Shown here: piece after piece, positions 1 through 11,011 of the stretch | Numbering within the stretch: the stretch's first letter is position 1 | How the letters are laid out: the number at the start of each line of letters is the position of its first letter | From: Capitella teleta | Lineage: Eukaryota; Annelida; Polychaeta; Capitellidae | Direction: 5' to 3' | Length of the DNA stretch: 64,000 nt | Assembly: GCA_000328365.1 (NCBI GenBank) | Contig: KB311498.1 | Location: 51,828 to 115,827 of the forward strand | Position numbers and translations under genes: made by a program | Notes under the pieces: model-generated | Databases searched by the model: none | What the model saw: only the letters and a program-made list of their open reading frames with translations | Told to the model about the DNA's origin: nothing

Positions 1-700
1 AAAAGAAACTATTATTGTCTGGTTGACAGGTGTGAGAAGGAAGCAGTATAACCCAAAAGCAATTGACGTCGTCTCTTTGGCCGATTCAGTTTTGGTCATT
101 GGCAGTCCTCCCTCAACTGAGTTTCATTGTGCACATATTACATTGTATTATTAGACGTAGATGAGGGTGTTAAATAGCTGCAAAACAGTATTATTCAACA
201 AGGCCTGGCACTCAGCCGGGTTTATTCAATACAGTGCTGTGGGGGAAACCCTGGTCCCGGGCTGGCCTCTTGGTGTAGAGTTGGCGTTAAGATGTGATCC
301 CTGTGATTCCCGTGTGATTGTATGCTGCTAATTAGGCGTGCACCTGTGTTTAGTTACAGGTGTGCGTGCCAGGCGCTGTCATCAGAATCATAACGTCCCC
401 CGTGGAACGTTATGATCCATGACTCCGCGCATAGCCTGCACAGGTGCGGCCTAATTAGAATGCACCTGAAATGAAGCCGTTATTTGTACATTTGTACAAA
501 ACGTGCGGTGCGGGCTGTGCGCACCGGAAAGGGGGGGGGGGGGTGAGCAGAGGCCTTGTATTCGCCTATCAAAGGTCTCCTCGCTGAAAGTCTCGAGCTG
601 CTGATCAGAACATCGGAAGCGGCGTCTCCATTGGCAACCACGTCGACGCCTTTCCTCTGCGGCACCAGTATGCACGGCTTCTTCCTGAAACGCAACGCTC
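1..700. other. Non-coding, left edge of window
   Basis: No open frame here resembles a protein. About 195-300 holds a stretch sharing the block GGGGGAAACCCTGGTCCCGG with the SINE copies at 38.5 and 57.5 kb, so a diverged SINE piece may lie here. Positions 531-542 are a G run. Several CAGGTG/CACCTG E-box words occur around 340-470, but no function can be assigned. Confidence 0.5.
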
Positions 701-968
701 NNNNNNNNNNNNNNNNNNNNNNNNNNNNNNNNNNNNNNNNNNNNNNNNNNNNNNNNNNNNNNNNNNNNNNNNNNNNNNNNNNNNNNNNNNNNNNNNNNNN
801 NNNNNNNNNNNNNNNNNNNNNNNNNNNNNNNNNNNNNNNNNNNNNNNNNNNNNNNNNNNNNNNNNNNNNNNNNNNNNNNNNNNNNNNNNNNNNNNNNNNN
901 NNNNNNNNNNNNNNNNNNNNNNNNNNNNNNNNNNNNNNNNNNNNNNNNNNNNNNNNNNNNNNNNNNNN
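701..968. other. Assembly gap (268 N)
   Basis: A run of N bases. Any open frame crossing it is artificial. Confidence 0.99.
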
Positions 969-1679
969 ATCGTTGCGTCATCGGCCTGTCTCCTTTTACG
1001 TGCCGTACAGGATGGTTGCGCAACAGCGTGGCTGTTTGCGTTGATCGTGATCAGAGGTGTCGCCAATCGCATCAACAACGATCATTAGCGGTGACACTGT
1101 GCTGACAATGTCTGCGGCTGCATGCGGCCACGATTGATTGCGATGTGATGCCCCACCTGTCTTTCTCTCTATACCTGTGGACCCTCCGCTTTTTGAGCCG
1201 CAGCAGCAGCAGCAGCAACAGTTAGCATTGTTTGAGCACGCCTGCCCTCTCTTCTTGTATAACAGCGTCGTCAGTTGCGTAGCCTTGCCTTTTATTTTTA
1301 CACCCCCCTCCCCCTTCCTGTCCTGCTCTTGTCTTATTCGAGCCCTGTTTCCAACGCCCATGACACTGTTCCACTTTCAAAAGCGGATGATTATATCAGC
1401 GCCGGTATTTCGCTTTTGTGCTGACTTGTAGCAACGCGGGTGTCGTTCGTATAATGCTTAGACTTCTTTGCCAGAAGCAGCTTCTCTCTGATTAGCTGCT
1501 GCAGCCCTTCCCCCTCCCCTCCACACTCTCCCTCTCTTCCTAACTCTGCTGGAGGCGAATTTATTGCCCTTGTTCGTCGGTGTGACGGTGTTGTTGAGCT
1601 TGTCACCTGAGCTGCTTGTGACAAGCTTTTCTCACAACACCCCCTTCCCCCAACCACTCCCCCTTCTGCTACGTGATCC

Positions 1680-1737
<58 letters not shown>

Positions 1738-1742
1738 GTGAT
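1680..1742. repeat. (GAT)n microsatellite
   Basis: About 20 tandem GAT/ATG units with one late GGT interruption. On either strand it gives poly-Met or poly-Ser frames, which are artefacts. Confidence 0.95.
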
Positions 1743-1764
1743 GTTTGTATATATTTACCTGTTG

Positions 1765-1985
1765 GGCTGTTACCTGTTTGGCTCAGTGGTAGAGCATTGG
1801 ATTTGCAATCCAAGGGTTCGGGGTTCGGTTCGACATACCAACACCCAGTCACTCAGATCGGGAATTGATAATGGGGACTTTATAGCGAAAGAAATAAATA
1901 TTTTTGATTTATGGGCAGCGCTTTGAGCACTTGGGTGGATATTGTGCTGTACAAAAATGAATTTTTATTTATTGATTGATTTATT
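1765..1985 (+). mobile_element. tRNA-derived SINE with LINE-type tail
   Basis: The head carries a pol III A box (TGGCTCAGTGGTAGAGC, about 1780-1796), an anticodon-like stem-loop with loop TTTGCAA, and a B-box-like GGTTCGGTTCGAC. The tail contains GCGCTTTGAGCAC and a TGCTGTACAAAAATG-type end, seen in SINEs mobilised by L2/CR1-clade LINEs, followed by a T-rich run with ATTGATTGATTTATT. The tRNA 5' end is degraded, so this is a SINE copy and not a working tRNA gene. Confidence 0.7.
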
Positions 1986-3846
1986 CATAGATACGGTTTA
2001 CACGGGAACCCTGCATCTCAAATGAAGGATCTTCATGTATACTATTCTACATTTATGCTCAACAGTCCGTATAATATCCACTTTTCGGGAGTTCCCTCAT
2101 TCGAACTGCTCCCTACAGGTCGAAGTCATTTCGACGTGTGTACTTAAGTTGTGTTACTTGTGTATAATTGATTGACTGTCACAGAGGTGCATGGCCACCT
2201 GGGTGCAGTATACTGCTGAGAGGGAAATCTGTGATGCGTGTCGCAACTGGTTGTATGGGAGAGAGAGCAGCGTGTGTTTTGGCGGCGTTGCCATGATGCT
2301 TTCAGATCAATGGGCGCCACAAAGAGATGTCTCTTGTATCGCGGTGCAGCAGCAACGCACCATGCAGACACAATGCCATTCCTCTCCGTACGTCGATGTT
2401 GTCTTGAAGGGGGCTTGTTATCACTGCCTGGTCAATACACGCGCCTGCGATTAAAGCCCCGCAATCGACCTGCTTCTTCTGGTCTCCGTCTGCTGCTTCC
2501 TGCTCTCTGTAGGATGATGCATCGTACGTTTAATCAGAGGCAACCATACATGCTTCTGCTTGTACGAGTGTCCTTTGACTCTTTAATGATGAGCTTCGTT
2601 TCTTCTTATTTGAGATTTCGTGTCATGACTCGTCGTCGGCTGTGCTATTCTCTCTTTTGTACGTGTGGCTTATTTATCTTCTGTTCAATTGCATATCACG
2701 TGTTGTAGTTGTTGCTCCTTTTCGCACGTGTTTCTTGAATTTTCTTCTTCTCGCGGTTTCCTTGACCGTTAATTTTATCAGCTATGGACAGAATATGCCT
2801 TCAAGTTGTTATGTTAAAGCAATTCGATATCGAGGGGTTGACTACTGAGAATGCACTTTCCCTGTGCTGAATCTACCACTTGTACAGATTACCGAGACTA
2901 TTTTTGCGCCGTGTATCTAGGGGCTGGTATTAGGGGAAGTGCATTGCATGTATGGCGCCTTGTAAGTTTCATACTGGCTGACTCTTTGATATGAGAAAAA
3001 TGGTTTCATTGATTTTTCATGAGCCTCGCCATTTACTTTGGTGTGGGCAGTGTGGTACTGAGGTTGGTGGAAGAAGTTGTTCTCGCTCGAAACGGAAGAG
3101 CTCACTGAAACTTATCCGAGGCTCACTGATTTCCGCTGAAAATGCTTTTAATATTGATTTGCATTAATTTTCATCGATTGTATTTGCACGCACCAAACTT
3201 CCTTAAAGTTTAAGTTCTTTCAAATGATTTACATTAAATTTAACCAGATATTCGACCAATGCGCGCCTCAAAGCGATTGCTCTGTCAACTCTTAATGAAT
3301 TACTTATTAATGCAGTCGAAGATGGGCTGGACTTTCGCTTTCACCATTTTAATGACAACTAACAAGAGTTAAACGCTTCCAAGAGTTAAAAGTTTCCGAA
3401 GGGATTTCAGAGGAAGCGATGAAAACGTGAGGTTGACCGGCGTATCAAAAGTGAAGTGCATTACGTATATTTGATTGCATTGGGCTAACTCGCTGACATC
3501 CTGTGTTTAAAACCACGGTGAACTACAGACTTCCGTGTTATGGAAAATAACGGCTTATTTTACCGGTAAAGAATCTGCATCACTCGACCCATGTCATGAT
3601 GATCTTCCGACACCTGGAATTTTGCGCTTCTAACAGGTGCGCACGCACAAACATATACGCACTCACAATACACTTGTATACATCGGGAGGCACGCACACT
3701 GCTGCTGTGTGCGCGATGCGCTATTAATTCCCGCTGAAGACTCGGCCAATTAGGCGACGGAAGAGCCCAGCGTATGTCTTTAATCTCGCGGCACCTGTAC
3801 TGCCGACATCCTCACAAACACACGCCGCCTTTGATATTTCCACATC

Positions 3847-3860
3847 GTTACCATGGCAAC
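3847..3860. promoter_or_regulatory. X-box (RFX-type) palindrome
   Basis: GTTACCATGGCAAC is two inverted GTTRCC half-sites with no extra spacer, the known binding form for RFX factors. It lies about 1.4 kb upstream of the hnRNP K start codon. Binding is inferred. Confidence 0.5.
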
Positions 3861-4899
3861 CTGGGTAAACATAATTGAGCGTTTCAGGCTTCGCAAGCTA
3901 AAGCTTTTGTAATTGCAACGGCAAATACGTCGTTAATGGCGTGACGTGATCGCAGGTCGGTGGCCCGCGATTTTCACTTGCTAATTGTTCGATAATTTGC
4001 TGCCACTACTGATGTTTGATTATCTTTTTTTTTTTTTTTTTTTTTTTTTTTCTGGCAGTGCTGATTGTGTGGTGGATTCAGTTGTATTTACCCTTCTGCT
4101 GAGGGTAGAAGGTGGGGGGGTGGTCTTATTAAAATTGCTGCCCTGTGACTGCCTGCTGTTCCCTGTTCTTGTTACCTGCTATTACTTCTCTCTCTCTCTG
4201 ACTTATTCCTCTTCTGTTGATGTTGGATCGATGCTCTATGTCGCTCATGGCGAATCATGCATTTTGCAATGTGTCCCAACTTAATCGAGGTTGTTTTTTT
4301 GCGTGTACGAATACGCTCTGCATAGAGGCTCCATGACCTTTTATTAATTACTCTCCCATTTTCGGGTGATTTTGCTTTGTTTTTCTCTGGGGTTTTACAG
4401 TGTATACCTGTGTTATAGCTGTAATTGGTATAGATGCAGATAGTGCCTGCGATGCGCATTGCGTGTGAGGAGGAGGCATGGTCAGCAGCGTATGCATGTA
4501 ATCTTGGCGTGTGCCTAATTTGCTGCCATTGATTCTGCCCACTTCTTCGTCCAGTGATTGTGCTAATCTGGGTGCTCCCTCTCCCTTGGCGTAGCAGCTG
4601 CAATCCGGCTGCCAGCCGTCTTTACGCAGCTGCTCTTTGATCCCCTGGGAGGGCGGCCGTTGACCCTTCTCGTTCCCTGCCGTGCGTGGTTTCCTATCCG
4701 TATTTTCATCGGTGTTTTATGAATTTTTTTGATTTTTAAATCAATTCACCGTAAATTTTTAATTGTGATTTTACTTATTTTACCCCCCGAGTGCTGTGTG
4801 GATGAGTGTATGCAATGCGTATCAGTGTTGAGAGGTCTTACTACTACTACTGCCTTCCGTATATGTATGTCATTGAAGTAAGCCAGCGAGGAGGGAAGG

Positions 4900-5264
4900 C
4901 GTGGTCCGTACACCTGTGCGCTTGTTACCGTAGCTGCCTCCTCCTTCTGCTCCGCGCTAGGCGCCAGACCAGCGTCTGCTTGGTCCGTTCGCAGGTGAGC
5001 TTTGGTGACATGCCGCTCTGCGATTGGCTGTCGCTCCGCCGCTCTCTTCCAGGTACAAAACGGCGCAGGAATCGTCACTCGGGGCACTCGCTCGTCGCTT
5101 GTCGCTGTGCGTGCGATCATGTCGACGGCATCGCCGCCTCGTCCTCCGCTCATTCAGATCTCGTCCGATTCGTCGTCCGTCATCCGATCTCAGTGCAAAT
5201 CGTCTACTTTCAGACTTGGCTGACTTTGTCTCTGAATTGACGTAAATCCCCAAAGAGCACCGCC
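4900..5264 (+). promoter_or_regulatory. Probable hnRNP K promoter and 5' UTR zone
   Basis: GC- and CpG-rich DNA directly upstream of the hnRNP K ATG, with no TATA box seen at a convincing place. It runs into the first exon, and the context before the start is CACCGCCATGG, a strong initiation context. The exact transcription start cannot be read from the sequence. Confidence 0.45.
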
Positions 5265-8200
5265 ATGGAGGAAGAGAACGGAGCTGCAGTTGGTGAGTTT
5301 GGCTTATTTTCTTGTGCTTTTATTTACTAAATGCATATCGTTGGCTGACAATTCGCCGCCCGATAAGCAGGGTTCACGGGGTCAGGCACCCCCCCCCTCA
5401 CCTGTCAATTGACAGCGTCCCCGTTGCCATGGAGACGGCGTGGTCGTTGTATCGGCGACATGGCTGCTTCTAGTGAATCGAAGCCGCATCGATTGCTACT
5501 GCTGCTGCCGCCAGGAGACATGCGCCCGTGTGTGTATATAGTGGGCGTGTTAATGTTCGTCCTCTGTCATGTTCGATGTCCCTGCACTGGATAAGAGTAG
5601 CTCCCTATCCGCGCATGCGCCCTTGCCTCTTGGCTTAGCGCACGCTCGTCATATTGGCGCAGCATGTTCGCCATCGCTTCAGCAGCATCGCAACATGCCG
5701 CGCACTTGCAGAGCTCTCTTTTATATTGCGCGCCGGTCTTCCCCGCAACCCCCCTTGTTATAATAATTTTTCTTTTCCTTTTTCTTTTTTTCTCTCTTTC
5801 CCTGCCAACCCGATGCTGTTCGGGGTGGGGGGGGGGGGCAATTCGCTAATTCGCTCGACGCCCCTGCACCTTCAAATGAGGGTGATTATCTGTGGAGGTA
5901 GCGTGGCCCTCCTCCTTTCTACCTCGCCCTTCGGCTCTTGTGCCCTAATGAAGACGGTGAACCAGCAGCAGCGGTGTCAGTCGGGGGATCGGTCGCCGCC
6001 CGCTCCGAAATCGCGGCCATTAGGGGCGCTGTGCAAAACGCCGCGTGCATATTTCATGAGATGCTCCGCGTAGCAAGCGATGCGTGAACGGCGCGGACTG
6101 TCATCTTTAATGCATGCTGCTGTGACCGTGCAAGTCACGACGCGCGCCCTTCTTTCCTCTCCAACCCGCCCTCCTCCCCCTTCCCCTTGTGTTGTATGCT
6201 TCAAAAGGCCTGCCATTTGGCAAATCACCAATTGTGGCTATTCATCTTGGAGATGTATACATGTTTTGCTTGTCGTGTAATAATACTTAATGGCTGACGG
6301 ATTTCATTGATTCGCTCTTCGTATTTTGTCGACGGTGCATCTCCATGGAGAAGCGAGCACATGTATGCGGCACGGGACATAAATATTGCACGACCAAAAA
6401 GCACGCCGCTTCTTTTCACTGCACCGGAGCAGGTCCATGCCTGTCCTCTTCCTTGCCCCGCTTCTCATCGCTGCTGTATCGGGGGCCGATCGATCTCCCC
6501 TCCCGTTCAATGGCCTCCTCACTGTCGTCGCTGCTGCTGCTGCCAATTCCTTGTATCGAAATCGCGCCTTTTTATCCAATGCATCTCCTTTGAAGCGCGC
6601 GTTATTCAGCGCCCGTTTTGGAAGAGCCCGAGGCGACGTCGTTGCTGCGGCAACCGCTCACGGCGCTCCTTGTCTTGGGCTAATCAACGCACCTATCGTA
6701 CAGGTGCGGCGGTCGACGGAGGAGACGCCAGCCACCGCCACGCCCCGAGGTGTGGTTGTGGCTGCACACCTGTCACGCGTAGCGGCATACACCTATGCTG
6801 CTTGTGATTCGATTAGAAAACGGGTTTCATTGCTGCCTCCTCCTTCTCTTCCTTCGAGAGAGAGCCATCGTCTGAGGTTGAGGGCCGTAATCGGCGGTTG
6901 GCAGCGAGCGATCCGTTTGATGCTCTCACGAAGCCACTGCCGCCGCCGCCGCTCGGCTGGATCCACTTTCTCCTGGGAACTCGCTCTGAAATGCTTTATT
7001 TTTCGGGTTTCATATTTTTTATCGTTATTAATTGCGAGGTTCTTTTGTGTTATTTATCGGTTTAGCGGCCTTGACCCTGCAACTTCATTGGCTGCATCAT
7101 CACATCTCCATGGCAACCCTCGTGTCCATTGTTTCACCTGTTTACTGCGGTGTCACGTGATAGGGAAAGGCTAGGGAAGGGAAAGGGGGGGGGGTGTGTG
7201 TTGAGATGGAGAGAGCAAGGAAGCGACTCCGGAGACACGGCATGCACGGCGATCGATCGTAGTTGCGTGCTAATAACGGAGCCACACTGACATATTCTGT
7301 GCCCTGCTCAGGTGTGCTGACCATTTCATGTGTTGTAGGCATGAAGCGGAGTCTGGAGGAAGACAACACGATTGGCGATGTCCCCCTGAAGAAAACCCGC
7401 GGCGAGGGGCCCAATGTGGAGCTGCGCATCTTGCTTCAGAGCAAGGTATGATTCGCTCTCGTACCTGTATGATATTTTTTGGTCATTTCGTACTTTACGC
7501 AGAACGCAGGTGCCATTATTGGAAAGGGTGGCGCCAACATTAAGCGACTCCGATCTGACGTGAGTACGGTTAATTTGTTCTTTTTAATTATTTCTCTCTT
7601 CTTTTATAATTATTGCGTATTTTTCTTCCTCTTTTTTTTTCTATTAAAAGAAGACAAGTTTGTAACAATAAGCTCAAAGTCTTTTTTAAAAAAATAATAA
7701 AAAATAAAATAAAAAATTACCCACAAACCAGTCCTTTGGTCCTTTTAGTCAAACAAAAACCACCTTTTTTCTTTTTATTTTTCTGGCCGCCAAAGCCCAA
7801 AATATTAGGACCTTAAACGAGCGGTGTGCTGCTGCCGCCGCTGCTGTGTATGATTTCGTTCTTACATCTGTGCCATGTCCTTAATACGATATCTTGTTCC
7901 GCCATTATACCACTTGGCCCTCCACCTTCTTCTCCGGCCCGTGCTCTTCTTCGTTGAATGCCCTCCAACTGATGCTCGCCTCTTCTACAGTACAATGCCA
8001 CTGTTACCGTCCCCGATAGCAGTGGCCCTGAACGGTATGCCAAACCCTTCCCACTACCATCTCTCTCCTTCTCATTTTTCACTAGTAAAAAAATTCACAA
8101 ATCGAAATGGCCCTAAGCGTTCTCTCTCTCTCTCTCATGCCCTGACCAGACTCCATTATGTCATCATCATGTCCAATCTCTCTCTCTCTCTCTCTTCTTC

Positions 8201-10150
8201 TTCTGTTTAATATATTTATATTTAGTATGTTATTTTTAATATTTTTTAATTTTGCAGACGTGAGGTAGGTTCACTTTTTGTGGATTCTCATTGAAGCTTC
8301 GATTTTTGATGAGTGGATTGGGAGTTTATTTTTTAAATTTGATTTTGGTGGATGAAACGAGGCTTCAATGAGATGAATGACGCTTTTTAATTTTTTTTAC
8401 TTCTTTCTTTTTTTCTTTGTACTTGTGCTAATTCGGCTGTTGGCTTCCTTCCAGTGTTCTCACCGTCGGAGCAAACCTAGGAACTGCACTGGAGATCCTT
8501 CTCGACGTTATTCCCTCACTGGAAGATGTAAGTTACCAGAAAAAAAAAAACCATCTCCCAGATTGGAATGATTTCCTTGCAAACAGTACAAGCGGTTCAA
8601 AGACCTGGAGTTTGAGTGTGAAATGCGATGGTTGATCCACCAGAGCCAGGCCGGCTGCGTTATCGGCCGAGGCGGCAATAAAATCAAGGAGCTGCGTGAT
8701 GAAACCGGAGCTCAGATTAAGGTCTACTCACAGTGCGCGCCGCAATCGTCAGAACGCATCGTCCAGTTGACGGGAAAACCGCGCGTTGTGGTCAATTCAC
8801 TGGCTACTATCTTTGACCTGCTTCAAACGGTCAGTGTTGGTTAAACGATGCGATTGCTCACTTATTTAATTAACTCGCAGGCACCACCCAAGGGATTCAA
8901 CAATCCTTACGACCCAAACAACTTTGATGAGTTCTACGCCCCAGAATACGGCGGATACACACAGTTTGAAGACCCTAGCGCTCGTGGCGGAGGGGGTCGC
9001 GGTGGAATGAGGGGAGGGGGAGGGTGAGGCACTTCCCTTTTTTGCTGTTTCCATATTTAAAAAAAAAAACCCTTTCTTTTAAATACTTTCAGGGGACGAG
9101 GCGATTTTGGAGGAGGAATGCGAGGAGGGAATGTTGGAGGGATGCGTGGCAGAGGAGGAGACATGCGCAGAGGAGGGGGAATGAGGGGTGGAGGTGGCAG
9201 GGGGGGCATGGGAGATGGCATGGGTAGAGGAGGGGGCAGGGGTGGACGCGGAGGAGGAGGAGGCATGGGAATGCGAGGGTGAGTAGTGCACAAAGGTCGT
9301 CTACTCTTTAACTGACCTCTTGTTCAGTGGATTCCAGGACGACACTTTTGGAGGTGGAATGGCCACAGGCAACGTAGGAGGGGGAGGCGGCGGAGCCAAC
9401 AACTTTGCCTCGGACTCCATGGACAACATCTTCATGCAGTCTGGTAACCAAGGGATGATGTTTGGCAACAGCAACAGCAACCAGCAGTCTCAAAGCACAC
9501 AAGTCAGCATACCTAAAGACGTAAGTAGTTCATCATACACGCAATTCCCAACTGATCCTTCAATAAAATGATTTTAACTCAGCTCGCGGGTGCCATTATT
9601 GGGAAAGGCGGCAGCAGAATCCGGCAGATTCGCCAGGAATCTGGAGCCGGGATCAACATAGACGAACCGATGCAGGGCTCACAGGATCGGATCATCACCA
9701 TCACAGGCTCACAGGACCAGATCCAGAATGCACAGTACCTGCTCCAGATGAGGTGATTACAAGCGCTGTGCATGCTGACTTACAGCTAACCCGGGTGCTG
9801 GATTATATTAACCCTCTGTTTCATGATGTGGAAGACTAGTGATTTTATTGTTTATGAAATCTGCCAACAATAAATCACACTCTTCTCACATCATGTACAG
9901 TACTTACAACTTGTATAATACCTCCTCTTACAACCTCTTCCTTCTGCTAGCTCCTCCTCTAACCTCTCACCTCTCTGGGATGCTCGGCTTGCTTAAAAGA
10001 AATACTGACAAGGATTTTGTACTAATTTGTATTTAATCGATTTTTCGTAGATTTAAAATAATAATAATAATCAAATTTCTGGATTTTTTATTTCAAGTTT
10101 TTCTTTTTCTCTTTACTTGCAGCGTGAAGCAATATTCCGGCCGTTATTAA
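5265..10150 (+). CDS. HNRNPK: Heterogeneous nuclear ribonucleoprotein K, 11 exons
   Basis: A poly(C)-binding nuclear RNA/DNA-binding protein acting in splicing, mRNA stability, translation and transcription. Coding exons: 5265-5292, 7339-7445, 7503-7559, 7991-8034, 8455-8527, 8587-8829, 8881-9023, 9093-9278, 9328-9520, 9583-9752, 10123-10150. All introns are GT-AG and phases join to 423 codons plus stop (human about 463). The start lies in a strong context; the protein begins [18 protein letters not shown], with a KKTR basic patch. KH1 is at about 36-103 (GKGG loop 52-55; [10 protein letters not shown] is the family signature), KH2 at about 109-184 (GRGG 130-133), and KH3 at about 352-415 (GKGG 365-368), split by an intron as in vertebrates. 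Residues 185-350 are Gly/Arg/Met-rich, an RGG-like linker. The C-terminus SVKQYSGRY matches the family's SVKQYSGKFF. Exon 10 would stop at once if unspliced, so the last tiny exon decides the C-terminus. Confidence 0.96.
5402..5436. promoter_or_regulatory. Palindrome plus X-box-like site in hnRNP K intron 1
   Basis: CTGTCAATTGACAG (5402-5415) is a perfect 14-bp palindrome with two inverted TGACAG words, the core bound by TALE homeodomain proteins (MEIS/TGIF). Eight bases on comes GTTGCCATGGAGAC (5423-5436), an X-box variant. They lie about 110 bp inside the GC-rich 2 kb first intron. Function is inferred. Confidence 0.35.
8287..8371 (+). other. Stem-loop in hnRNP K intron 4
   Basis: CTCATTGAAGCTTCG (8287-8301) and CGAGGCTTCAATGAG (8357-8371) are inverted copies with one mismatch, separated by about 55 nt. 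The loop has a TGATGA word. The structure sits between two KH1-coding exons. Confidence 0.4.
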
Positions 10151-10264
10151 AAAAAAAAACTATTTTAAAAAAGACAAGACGCATCTCGCCCTATTGTCAC
10201 AGCTGATCCCTTCATATTAAGCTGTTTTTATTTGAACGTCTGCCCAAAAAAACTATGTAAAATG

Positions 10265-10502
10265 AATAAAAACGCCGCCATTGTTTTTTCTTTCTTTTTC
10301 TGAGTACTAGGGCTTTTTTGTTTTCTCTGTGGTTGTGCATTGGGAATATGCATGTCTGAAGAAAAAGTCAGCAACTTCATCTATCATAAACGCATGTTGA
10401 CTTCTTTCATTACATATTTTTGTTTCAATTAGCTTTTTCTTTTTTTCATTTTTTTCATGATGTAATCTCAATGATATTACTTTGTGCATCAATTTAAATA
10501 AA
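10265..10502 (+). terminator. hnRNP K poly(A) signals
   Basis: Two AATAAA hexamers lie downstream of the hnRNP K stop, at 10265-10270 and 10497-10502. They suggest 3' UTRs of roughly 0.13 and 0.37 kb. Confidence 0.6.
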
Positions 10503-10519
10503 GATTATCATTACGCAAA

Positions 10520-11010
10520 CTGTGCTCTCTTCGCTGATATTCATTGGGATTTCTTTGCTAAATGTATAAATAATGGGCCAAGCTTGACTTTTCACTTGTG
10601 TGTAAACCAGATGCGACATCACTCGTGAAAAGTAGGCCTTACTTGTCCCCCGTTGCCATGGCAACTCTTGTCATTCGTTCACTCATTTATCGCATATTCA
10701 GGTTCTGGCGAACCAAAAATTCTCAAATTTTGCACAAATTAATCAACTTATAGCAAATTTGAGCTCGGTTTTATCGAATCTGTATTTCTACTCCCATTAT
10801 AGTAATTTTATGTCTGATAGACGTGCGTTTTATAATTCGTGGGGCTTTACCAGGGGAATATCATCAGGTTCACTAATGTAAATTTCGTGAACTTTTTGAC
10901 CTAAAGCTGCAGGCATTGACGCACGTGGCCTGACTCGACCAATCACATGGCGAACTGTTTTGGTCAGCAGCCTGAAGGGGCATCAGTTGATTGAGCTCAC
11001 TGGCCTATAT
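10520..11010. other. Short intergenic stretch after hnRNP K
   Basis: No gene seen. It contains a perfect X-box palindrome GTTGCCATGGCAAC at 10652-10665. Confidence 0.6.
10652..10665. promoter_or_regulatory. Perfect X-box palindrome
   Basis: GTTGCCATGGCAAC, a fully self-complementary 14-mer matching the strongest RFX consensus. It lies about 150 bp past the distal hnRNP K poly(A) signal. Confidence 0.5.
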
Positions 11011-11011
11011 A

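Larger units (their letters stand above)
969..4899. other. Non-coding upstream region of hnRNP K
   Basis: Holds short CAG repeats near 1200-1220, a (GAT)n array, a SINE, a poly-T run at about 4025-4051 and an X-box palindrome at 3847-3860. The short open frames show no recognisable domain and look random. GC and CpG content rise toward 4.9 kb. Confidence 0.6.

Noticed and set aside
1765-1860. Possible genuine tRNA gene
   Set aside because: The acceptor stem does not close, and a LINE-type tail follows; better read as a SINE.
6386-7174. 262-codon plus-strand open frame in hnRNP K intron 1
   Set aside because: Lies wholly in a GC/CpG-rich intron where stops are rare. It has no domain, low-complexity Ser/Arg/Leu content and overlapping open frames on both strands.
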